A stretch of DNA of 64,000 nucleotides. Origin: NCED01 sp035493955. GTDB lineage: Bacteria; Pseudomonadota; Alphaproteobacteria; Caulobacterales; Caulobacteraceae. The notes under the pieces are model-generated. The model did no database searches. It had not been told where the DNA came from and saw only the letters and a program-made list of their open reading frames with translations. Within the stretch, counting starts at the first letter, position 1, and each line of letters begins with the position of its first letter. A program made the position numbers and the translations under genes. Of the stretch, positions 1 through 6,770 are shown in pieces. The DNA lies in contig DATJHI010000006.1 of the NCBI GenBank assembly GCA_035493955.1, forward strand, positions 1 through 64,000. Reading direction: 5' to 3'.

Positions 1-300
1 CCCAAGACCGACGCCTGGACCAAGGCGGCCCCCATGCCGACGGCTCGGAGCGGCGCGGCCGGCACGGTCTACAAAGGCATGATCCTCGTCACCGGCGGAG
101 AATGCGACAACAAGCACACCTTCACCCAGAACGAGGCCTACGATCCCAAGACCGATCGCTGGATGACGTTGGCCTCGCCGGGCGGCAGTCATGGCGCCGG
201 CGCGGCCGCCGTCGGGAAGTACGCCTATCTCGCGGGCGGCAATAAGAGCTGCGGCGGGGAAAACAACACCACCGACGAGTTGCTCGCGTTCAGCCTGTAG
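1..300 (+). CDS. Kelch-repeat protein, C-terminal fragment (5' end outside window)
   Basis: The reading frame is open from the first base and ends in TAG at 298-300, giving about 99 residues of a longer protein. Two kelch-type blades are visible: a paired Asp-Pro-Lys-Thr-Asp-x-Trp segment near residues 1-6 and again near 51-56, each followed by Gly-Gly and aromatic positions (VTGGE, LAGGN). Kelch repeats form beta-propellers used for binding; no catalytic domain is visible in this fragment. The N-terminus, and so any signal peptide, lies outside the window. The kelch assignment is secure; the function is unknown. Confidence 0.75.
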   Translation, partial: PKTDAWTKAAPMPTARSGAAGTVYKGMILVTGGECDNKHTFTQNEAYDPKTDRWMTLASPGGSHGAGAAAVGKYAYLAGGNKSCGGENNTTDELLAFSL

Positions 301-331
301 CCTTCATCAAAACGCGATCCGGGGGGGACCC

Positions 332-583
332 ATGCTGGAGCTACGTCCGAATTGTGAGTGCTGTGATCGCGATTTGCCGCCGGAGAGTCCGGACGCTCGC
401 ATTTGCACCTTCGAATGCACCTTCTGCTCCGATTGTGCGGAGGCGGTGCTGATGGGCGTCTGCCCAAACTGTGGGGGCAATCTTGTCGAGCGGCCGATCC
501 GGCCCGCGGCGATGCTCGCGCGCTCCCCGGCGTCCATCAAGCGGGTGTTGAAGGCCGGAGGCTGTCACGTCGCCGCGGCTTAA
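332..583 (+). CDS. DUF1272 family Cys-rich protein
   Basis: An 83-residue protein beginning ATG at 332 after a GGGGGG purine tract. The first 50 residues hold CECC, CTFECTFCSDC and CPNCGG cysteine groups followed by L-V-x-R-P-I-R-P, which is the DUF1272 pattern. Paired CxxC groups imply a small zinc-binding knuckle, but no function is established for the family. It sits just downstream of the kelch gene on the same strand. Longer upstream extensions of the frame lie inside the kelch gene in another frame and were not used. Confidence 0.8.
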   Translation: MLELRPNCECCDRDLPPESPDARICTFECTFCSDCAEAVLMGVCPNCGGNLVERPIRPAAMLARSPASIKRVLKAGGCHVAAA

Positions 584-649
584 CGCCGTGCGCCTCGGCG
601 ACAAGTATGTCGAGTAAGCGATCAAGTTTTATTTCGAGAAGGTCCTGGC

Positions 650-1042
650 ATGAGCCTGTCGCACGTCCACATCGGTATTCAGGACTTCGACCGGGCCTTC
701 GCCTTCTATTCCGCGGTGCTGCCGGGCCTCGGCTGGCGTCTCAAGTTCGTTGAACCTGAGCGTCCTTGGGCCGGGTGGCGGCCAACCGACCGAGAGCGGC
801 CTCTCATTCTGGTGGGCCGCCCATACAACACCGAACCAGCCGCCCCGGGGAATGGACAAATGGTGGCGCTGCTGGCGGAATCTCGGCGAGCCGTGGATGC
901 TTTCTACGCGAATGCCTTGACCCACGGCGCGGTAGGAGATGGTGAGCCCGGTCTTCGGCCAGAGTACCATCCGCACTATTATAGCGCGTACGTGCGCGAT
1001 CCCGACGGCAACAAGCTTTGCGTTTGCTGCCACGATCCTTAG
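650..1042 (+). CDS. VOC superfamily (glyoxalase/bleomycin-resistance fold) protein
   Basis: A 130-residue single-domain protein starting at ATG 650. It opens with LSHVHIGIQDFDRAFAFY, the first beta-alpha-beta unit typical of VOC proteins with its early metal-ligand His, and closes with a YVRDPDGNK motif. Members are metal-dependent lyases, dioxygenases or resistance proteins; the substrate cannot be read here. In many relatives the residue after DPDGNK[IL] is a metal-binding Glu; here it is Cys (KLCVCC), so metal binding may be altered. The gene lies 66 bp after the DUF1272 gene and before a methyltransferase, all on the plus strand. Confidence 0.8.
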   Translation: MSLSHVHIGIQDFDRAFAFYSAVLPGLGWRLKFVEPERPWAGWRPTDRERPLILVGRPYNTEPAAPGNGQMVALLAESRRAVDAFYANALTHGAVGDGEPGLRPEYHPHYYSAYVRDPDGNKLCVCCHDP

Positions 1043-1114
1043 GGGTCGACCCAAGTCGGGTACGTCCGACTTGGGGGAGCGGACATCAGCAACCGCCCCA
1101 GATATGGACATCCC

Positions 1115-1918
1115 GTGAACCAGAATCCGGGGAAAATCACGTCGAGAGCATTGTCTGCGGAGGCCTGGGCGGAGGCGTGCGAGTTGATCGACCTCCAGCT
1201 CTCGCCGTTGGGACTGATAGCCATCGAGCGCTTGGCCCTGGAACACGGGGACGTGGTCTTGGACATTGGTTGCGGCGCGGGACAGACCCTGCTTCAGCTT
1301 GCCGAGCGGGTCGGGTCTGAGGGCCAGGTGATCGGAGTAGATATCGCCCCGCAACTCCTTGAGATCGCCCGGCGGAGGAGCGCGACGCTCGGCAGCGTGA
1401 AGTTGATCCAGGGCGACGCGCACTCCCTGGACCTGCCCACGGCAAGCGTGGACGCCATATTCTCCCGGTTTGGCGTTATGACCTTCGGTGATCCGACTTC
1501 CGCCTTCAGCAATTTTCACCGCATGCTCAGGCCATCAGGTAGTCTGGGGTTCACTTGCTGGCGTTCGCTTCAAGAGAACACACTGGACTATCTACCGCTC
1601 TCAGCCGCAGGCCTGGAGGGGATGGTCAACGAGGAGCCATTCAGCTTCGCCGATCCTGACCATATACGCGCGGTATTGCAAACCGCCGGGTTCAGCAACA
1701 TCTCCATCCAGGCGCACGACGAGGCGGTGTCGAGCGGTGATCTCGACGCCATGACTTGGGTGCTTCTGAAGGTGGGGCCGCTGGGGCGCATCCTTCGCGA
1801 GAACCCTATGCTGCGAGACGCCGCCGAGCCTCGGGTGCGTCAGGCATTGGGCGCTCTGGGCGATCCCTCCCGAGTAAGTCTTCGGGCCGCAGTTTGGATC
1901 GTGACCGCGAAAGCCTGA
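1115..1918 (+). CDS. Class I SAM-dependent methyltransferase
   Basis: A 267-residue protein with a GTG start at 1115. Motif I of class I methyltransferases is clear near residues 45-56 (VVLDIGCGAGQT), followed by an acidic end of strand 2 (GVDIAPQLL) and a GDAHSLDLP segment near 105, the Methyltransf_11/25 arrangement. The C-terminal third is substrate-specific and unrecognised. Small-molecule methylation is likely; the substrate is unknown. Base composition is somewhat less GC-rich than the neighbouring housekeeping genes, which fits an accessory origin. The opposite-strand gene ending at 2014 is convergent. Confidence 0.8.
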   Translation: MNQNPGKITSRALSAEAWAEACELIDLQLSPLGLIAIERLALEHGDVVLDIGCGAGQTLLQLAERVGSEGQVIGVDIAPQLLEIARRRSATLGSVKLIQGDAHSLDLPTASVDAIFSRFGVMTFGDPTSAFSNFHRMLRPSGSLGFTCWRSLQENTLDYLPLSAAGLEGMVNEEPFSFADPDHIRAVLQTAGFSNISIQAHDEAVSSGDLDAMTWVLLKVGPLGRILRENPMLRDAAEPRVRQALGALGDPSRVSLRAAVWIVTAKA

Positions 1919-2013
1919 ACGGTTCCAATAGCGGACGTCTTCGATATCCGCCATCGAACTCAGCCATCGCCTCCCGCTCGCGACCACACGCGAACCGGCC
2001 ATGACCACGCCCC

Positions 2014-2880
2014 CTACCCTCCCGTGGCCCTCTCCAGTCGCGCCACCAAGCTCGACGTGTCCCAGCGCCGCCCGCCCATGGCCTGGACCTCGGCGTAGAA
2101 CTGGTCGACCAGGGCGGTCTGGGCCAGGACCGCGCCGTTGCGGCGGGCCTCGTCCAGGGCGATCCCTAAGTCCTTGCGCATCCAGTCGACCGCGAAGCCG
2201 AAGTCGAACCGGCCCTCGGCCATCGTCCCCCAGCGGTTGTCCATCTGCCACGACTGGGCCGCGCCCTTGGAGATGGCCTGGTGCACCAAATCGAGGTCCA
2301 GCCCGGCGTGGCGGGCGAAGTGCATGGCCTCGGCTATGCCCTGGATCAGGCCGGCGATGGCGATCTGGTTGCACATCTTGGCCAGCTGGCCCGACCCGGC
2401 CTCCCCCAGCCGCTTGACCGCCTTGGCGTAGGCGCCGAGCACCGGCTCGACCCGGGCGAAGGCGGCCGCGTCGCCGCCGGCCATCACCGTCAGGGTCCCG
2501 TTCTCCGCCCCCGCCTGGCCGCCGGACACCGGGGCGTCGACGAAGGCGCGGCCCGAGGCGTGGGCGTGGGCCGCCATTTCGCGGGCGACCCTGGCCGAGG
2601 TGGTGGTGTGGTCGACGATCACCGCGCCGGGGGCCAGGTGGTCCAGCGCCTCGGCCGTGACGGCGCGCACGTCGTCGTCGTTGCCGACGCACAGGACCAG
2701 GAGCTCGGCCTCGAAGGCCGCCTCCGCCGCCGACTGGGCGGCCAGGCCCCCGTGCTGTTCCACGAAGCGGACGGCCTTCTGCGGGCTGCGGTTGAACAGC
2801 TGCAGGTCGTGGCCCGCCTTGGCCAGGTGGCGCGCCATGGGAAAGCCCATGACGCCTAGGCCGACGAATCCGATCCTCAT
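2014..2880 (-). CDS. NAD(P)-dependent beta-hydroxyacid dehydrogenase (3-hydroxyisobutyrate dehydrogenase family)
   Basis: A 288-residue enzyme starting at ATG 2880. The N-terminus is a Rossmann dinucleotide site (MRIGFVGLGVMG) followed by MARHLAKAGH. The substrate motif DAPVSGG sits near residue 118 and the catalytic Lys region GSGQLAKMCNQ near 165-175, both diagnostic of the 3-HIBADH/tartronate-semialdehyde reductase family. The reaction is NAD(P)-linked oxidation or reduction of a beta-hydroxyacid; the exact substrate is not determined. The start overlaps the stop of the upstream flavin reductase by four bases (ATGA), so the two are probably one operon. Confidence 0.85.
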   Translation of the reverse strand: MRIGFVGLGVMGFPMARHLAKAGHDLQLFNRSPQKAVRFVEQHGGLAAQSAAEAAFEAELLVLCVGNDDDVRAVTAEALDHLAPGAVIVDHTTTSARVAREMAAHAHASGRAFVDAPVSGGQAGAENGTLTVMAGGDAAAFARVEPVLGAYAKAVKRLGEAGSGQLAKMCNQIAIAGLIQGIAEAMHFARHAGLDLDLVHQAISKGAAQSWQMDNRWGTMAEGRFDFGFAVDWMRKDLGIALDEARRNGAVLAQTALVDQFYAEVQAMGGRRWDTSSLVARLERATGG

Positions 2881-3362
2881 CCAGCGTCCTCCGCCGCCCG
2901 GCCGTAACGCCCCCGGAAATAGGTCAGGCCGTCCCCGGCCCGCGTGTCGTGGGCGCCGACCTCGCCGATCAGGATCAGGTGGTCCCCGACCGAGATCCAT
3001 TCGTGTTTGGTGCAATAGAGGCGCGACAGGGCCCCCCGCAGCGCCGGCGCCTCGGCGCGCGCGGCGTCGACCCGCTCCGGCGGCAGGAAGAACTGGCCGC
3101 GGGTGGCGCAATGGCGGGCGAGGTCGGCGTCCTCGGCCCCCAGCACATTGACCACGAACCGGTCGGCGTCGAGGAACCAGACCCCCCGGTCGGAGGCCTT
3201 GCCCAGGCACCACAGCACCAGGGGCGGGTCCAGCGACAGGGAGGTGAAGGAATTGACCGTCAGCGCCACGGTCTTGTCCCCGTCGGCGACGGTGATCACC
3301 GCCACCCCGGTGGCGAAGGCCCCGAGCGCGCGGCGGTAGTCGGCTTTCGCCTGTTCGTCCAA
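2877..3362 (-). CDS. Flavin reductase family protein (FMN-binding split barrel)
   Basis: The protein matches flavin reductase-like oxidoreductases: YRRALGAFATGVAVITV near the N-terminus, SFTSLSLDPPLVLWCL (FMN-binding strand) in the middle and a terminal DHLILIGEV segment. Such enzymes supply reduced flavin to monooxygenases or are themselves FMN oxidoreductases. I chose the TTG at 3362 (161 residues) because GGAG lies seven bases upstream; an in-frame GTG at 3404 would add 14 Arg/Ala-rich residues that do not look conserved. It is translationally coupled to the downstream dehydrogenase by an ATGA overlap. Confidence 0.82.
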   Translation of the reverse strand: MDEQAKADYRRALGAFATGVAVITVADGDKTVALTVNSFTSLSLDPPLVLWCLGKASDRGVWFLDADRFVVNVLGAEDADLARHCATRGQFFLPPERVDAARAEAPALRGALSRLYCTKHEWISVGDHLILIGEVGAHDTRAGDGLTYFRGRYGRAAEDAG

Positions 3363-3502
3363 GACCCTGCTCCGCCCAGCTCGCCAGCGTCCCGCTCTGG
3401 CCACCCCGTGGCCGATAGGTCAAGGCGCGTGTCCGGGCAACCGCATCTTAACGCGGGGTCGGTTAAGCATAGGGGGAACGAACACCAGGAACGGCTCAAG
3501 AC

Positions 3503-4408
3503 ATGGCGTACGGCGACCAGCCGGTGATCATCAAGAAGATCAAGAAGGGCGGCCATGGCGGGCACCATGGCGGCGCCTGGAAGGTCGCCTACGCCGACTT
3601 CGTAACCGCGATGATGGCCTTCTTCCTGTTGATGTGGCTGATCAACACGACCAGCCCGGAGCAGAAGCGCGGCATCGCCGACTATTTCGCCCCCGCCAGC
3701 GTCTCGGAATCCACCTCGGGCTCGGGCGGCATCCTCGCCGGCACCGCCCTGGGCGACCAGGGCGTCAAGAGCGACGGCTCCCAGGCGGTGGTCGCCCAGC
3801 TGGCCCCCGAGGCGCCCAAGGACGCCGAGGAGGCCGGCAAGGCCAAGAAGACCGGCGACGCCGGCGGAGCGTCGGCGGCCGCCGACGCCGCGGCCAAGGC
3901 CGCCGCCCGCAAGGAAGCCGACGACTTCCAGAGCGCGGCCCAGTCGCTGCGCCAGGCCATGCAGGACATGCCCGAGCTGGCCGAACTGTCGAAACAGGTC
4001 CTGGTCGACCAGACGCCCGAGGGCCTGCGCATCCAGCTGGTCGACCAGGAGGGCCGCTCCATGTTCGAGCCCGGCTCGGCCAAGCCCAATGAACGGGCGC
4101 GGCTGCTGCTGCGGGCGGTGGCCAAGGTGGTCAACCAGCTGCACAACCGGATCACCGTCGCGGGCCACACCTCGGCCAGCCTCGGCAAGGGAGGGGCCGA
4201 CGACTGGGCTCTGTCGGCGGCCCGCGCCAATGCGTCGCGGGGCGTGCTGCAGGAGGCCGGCGTCGAGGCCGACCGGGTCTACCAGGTCTCCGGAAAAGCC
4301 AATTCGGATCCGCTGTTCGCTGACGATCCGACCCTGCCGGGCAACCGCCGCATCGCCATCGTGCTGTTGCGTGAAAAACCTGTCCTGCCCCCGGACCACG
4401 GGCTCTGA
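3503..4408 (+). CDS. motB: Flagellar motor stator protein MotB
   Basis: A 301-residue stator subunit. A basic, His/Gly-rich cytoplasmic N-terminus is followed by one membrane helix (VAYADFVTAMMAFFLLMWL) carrying Asp32, the expected proton-binding residue. A long Ala/Lys-rich periplasmic linker follows, then an OmpA-like peptidoglycan-binding domain with ITVAGHTSA and LSAARANASRGVL near residues 215-260. With MotA it forms the ion channel that drives flagellar rotation. motA is not adjacent. The gene is divergent from the flavin reductase operon and followed by bpt on the same strand. The length fits alphaproteobacterial MotB. Confidence 0.93.
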   Translation: MAYGDQPVIIKKIKKGGHGGHHGGAWKVAYADFVTAMMAFFLLMWLINTTSPEQKRGIADYFAPASVSESTSGSGGILAGTALGDQGVKSDGSQAVVAQLAPEAPKDAEEAGKAKKTGDAGGASAAADAAAKAAARKEADDFQSAAQSLRQAMQDMPELAELSKQVLVDQTPEGLRIQLVDQEGRSMFEPGSAKPNERARLLLRAVAKVVNQLHNRITVAGHTSASLGKGGADDWALSAARANASRGVLQEAGVEADRVYQVSGKANSDPLFADDPTLPGNRRIAIVLLREKPVLPPDHGL

Positions 4409-4501
4409 CCGGGGGGGCCAAAGGGAATCGCTTGCGAGCCTGCCGCGGCTGGGCCCTAATCCCCATCTACGGCTCCAAGGCCTAAGGGACCCCGCCGCTC
4501 C

Positions 4502-5263
4502 GTGACCCAGCATTTCGCGACGCGCCAGCTACGCTTCTTCCTGACGGCGCCGTCGCCATGCCCGTACCTGCCCGGCCGGGACGAGCGGAAGGTCTTCGCC
4601 CACCTGCCCCTGACCGACGGCGCCTCGGTCAACGACGCCCTCACCCAGGTCGGCTTCCGCCGCTCGCAGAACATCGCCTACCGCCCCGCCTGCGAGGCCT
4701 GCGACGCCTGCGTCTCGGCCCGGATCCCGGCCCGGGCCTATCCGTTCTCCCGCTCCGAGCGGCGGGTGCTGGACCGCAACGAGGACCTGGTGCGCTACCT
4801 GGTGGAGGCCGAGGCCACCCTGGAGCAGTTCGAGCTGCTGCGCCGCTACCTGGCCGCCCGCCACGCCGAGGGCGGCATGGCCGACATGACCTGGCACGAC
4901 TATGTCGCCATGGTCGAGGACACCGCCGTCCGCACCCACCTGATCGAATACCGGACCGCCTCCACCGACGGCGGCCCCGGCGAGCTGGCGGCCTGCGCCC
5001 TGGTCGACGTGCTCTCGGACGGCCTGTCGCTGGTCTACAGCTTCTACGATCCGGCCCTGTCCCGGCGCAGTCCCGGGTCCTTCATCATCCTGGACCACGT
5101 GGTCCAGGCCGAGGCGGCGGGCCTGCCTTACGTCTATCTGGGCTACTGGGTCTCGGGCTCGGAGAAGATGGACTACAAGGCCAAGTTCACCCCGCTGGAG
5201 GTGCTCAAGCCCGGCGGCTGGCGCCTGCTGAGCGCCGGCGAGCGCAAGCTCCCCAAGGCCTAG
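4502..5263 (+). CDS. bpt: Aspartate/glutamate leucyltransferase (Bpt), N-degron pathway
   Basis: A 253-residue aminoacyl-tRNA:protein transferase with a GTG start at 4502. The N-terminal ATE domain shows PCPYLPGRDERKVFAHL and the cysteine pair ACEACDAC with RIPAR; the C-terminal ATE domain shows SFIILDHVVQ and YVYLGYWVSGSEKMDYK. Bpt transfers Leu from leucyl-tRNA to N-terminal Asp/Glu, marking proteins for ClpS/ClpAP. The arrangement of cysteines and length favour Bpt over eukaryotic-type arginyl transferase, although older annotations call this family Ate. Its stop overlaps the convergent MATE gene by four bases (CTAG). Confidence 0.9.
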   Translation: MTQHFATRQLRFFLTAPSPCPYLPGRDERKVFAHLPLTDGASVNDALTQVGFRRSQNIAYRPACEACDACVSARIPARAYPFSRSERRVLDRNEDLVRYLVEAEATLEQFELLRRYLAARHAEGGMADMTWHDYVAMVEDTAVRTHLIEYRTASTDGGPGELAACALVDVLSDGLSLVYSFYDPALSRRSPGSFIILDHVVQAEAAGLPYVYLGYWVSGSEKMDYKAKFTPLEVLKPGGWRLLSAGERKLPKA

Positions 5264-6582
5264 GGCCTCGCCACCCAGAAGAAGCGCGCGACCAGGAGCG
5301 CTCCCGACATCAGGCTGGCGGCGATCACCGCCCATATGATCCCGGCCAGTCCCAGCCCCGCCGGCAGGGCCAGGGCCCAGCCCAGCGGCAGCATCACCGC
5401 CGCATAGGACGCGATCTGCACCCCGGTCGAGACCAGGACGTCGGCGCAGGCGCGCAGGGCCTGGGCCGCCACCGCCTGCAGGGCGTCGGCGATCAGGAAC
5501 AGGCAGGCGAGCTGCAACGCCCCCGCGGCGATCCGGATCAGCGCCGGGTCGGTGCTGTAGCCGCCGGCGACCAGCGCCGCTCCCGGCCACAGCCCCAGCG
5601 AGACCACGGCCGCCAGGGCCGCGGCCACGGTGAACCCCAGCTTGCCGGCGCGGGCGACTCCCGCCCAGTCCCCGGCCCCGTGGGCCCGTGCGACCAGGAC
5701 CGAGGCGGCCATGGCGATCCCCAGGGGCAGCATGAAGATGATCGAGGCGACGTTCAGCACCACCGCCCAGCCCGCCACCGCCAGCCCGCCGACCCAGCCG
5801 GCCACGATGTTCATCCCGGCGAAGGCGCCGCTCTCGACGAAGAAGGCGGCCCCCGCGCCATAGCCGATGCGCCTTTGCTCGGCCTGGGCGGCGCGGTCGC
5901 GGGGCGGCTTGGCCAGGAGGGCGGCGCGGCCCGCCGCATCCCGGGCGATGTAGGCGACCAGGACCGCCAGCAGCACCAGCCTGGCGGCGAAGGTGGCCCA
6001 GCCGGCCCCGGCCGCGCCCAGGGCCGGAAAGCCGAACCGGCCCGGCACCACCAAAAGGTCGACGGCCAGGTTGGCGGCATTGGCGAACCACATGGCGGCC
6101 ATGGCCTGGCGGGGCCGCCCCAGCGCCTCCAGCCAGGACGAACAGACCACCCCCAGCATCGAGACGGTCATGGAGAGGGAAAAGATCCGCAGCACGCGGG
6201 CGGCGCCCTCGGCCAGGTCCGGGGCCATCCCCGCCCCCTGCAGGAAGGCCGGCCCCAACACGAGCAGCAGCAGGGTCGAGCCCGCGCCGATGACCAGGGC
6301 GTCGGCCAGCCCCCGCCGCAGCACCGCCCCGGCCTCGGCGCCCCGGCCCTCGCCCACCCGCCGGGCGGTCATCACCTGCACCCCCGACAGCAGGCCCATG
6401 CCGGTGGTCAGCACCACCGCCGTCGGGGCCCAGCCCAGGGCCATGTAGCCGAGCTCGGTGGAGGAATAGCGCCCGACCACCACCGTGTCGGTCAGCCCCA
6501 TGGCCATGACCCCCAGCCGCGTGGTCACGATGGGAACGGCCAGGCGCACGAGCTCGGCAAGATCGCGGCGGACGAGGGACAT
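5260..6582 (-). CDS. MATE family efflux transporter
   Basis: A 440-residue, strongly hydrophobic protein with about twelve predicted membrane helices, starting ATG 6582. The N-terminal half begins ELVRLAVPIVTTRLGVMAMGLTD, typical of MATE (MatE) transporters, with a TDTVVVGRYSS turn; the second half repeats the pattern (IGYGAGAAFFVESGAFAGM). Members export cationic drugs or metabolites by Na+ or H+ antiport; the substrate is unknown. The 3' end overlaps convergent bpt by four bases. The 5' side faces an inverted pair of intergenic repeats separating it from parC. Confidence 0.88.
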   Translation of the reverse strand: MSLVRRDLAELVRLAVPIVTTRLGVMAMGLTDTVVVGRYSSTELGYMALGWAPTAVVLTTGMGLLSGVQVMTARRVGEGRGAEAGAVLRRGLADALVIGAGSTLLLLVLGPAFLQGAGMAPDLAEGAARVLRIFSLSMTVSMLGVVCSSWLEALGRPRQAMAAMWFANAANLAVDLLVVPGRFGFPALGAAGAGWATFAARLVLLAVLVAYIARDAAGRAALLAKPPRDRAAQAEQRRIGYGAGAAFFVESGAFAGMNIVAGWVGGLAVAGWAVVLNVASIIFMLPLGIAMAASVLVARAHGAGDWAGVARAGKLGFTVAAALAAVVSLGLWPGAALVAGGYSTDPALIRIAAGALQLACLFLIADALQAVAAQALRACADVLVSTGVQIASYAAVMLPLGWALALPAGLGLAGIIWAVIAASLMSGALLVARFFWVARP

Positions 6583-6617
6583 CGGGTCCTGTTAGCAGCG
6601 GTGTCAGCCCAAGTCTG

Positions 6618-6765
6618 CTTCTCCCCTTGCGGGAGAAGCTGTCGGCGGAGCCGACTGATGAGGGGGGCGGCGTCCGAAAAGCGGGACGCCTGCCGACCTC
6701 GCTACAACGGAACCCTACCCCTCATCCGGCCGCTTCGCGTCCACCTTCTCCCGCAAGGGGAGAAG
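6618..6765. repeat. Inverted pair of palindromic intergenic repeats
   Basis: Two head-to-head copies of a unit of about 49 bp occupy the gap between parC and the MATE gene. Each has a hairpin core CTTCTCCC...GGGAGAAG (6618-6638 on plus; 6745-6765 inverted) followed by a CGGATGAGGGG-like tail (the tail of the first copy is degenerate, CTGATGAGGGG). A third copy lies beyond the other end of parC at 9130-9180. The form is REP-like. The elements lie downstream of parC and upstream of the MATE gene, so they could act in 3' end formation, but this is inference. Confidence 0.75.
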
Positions 6766-6770
6766 GCGAG

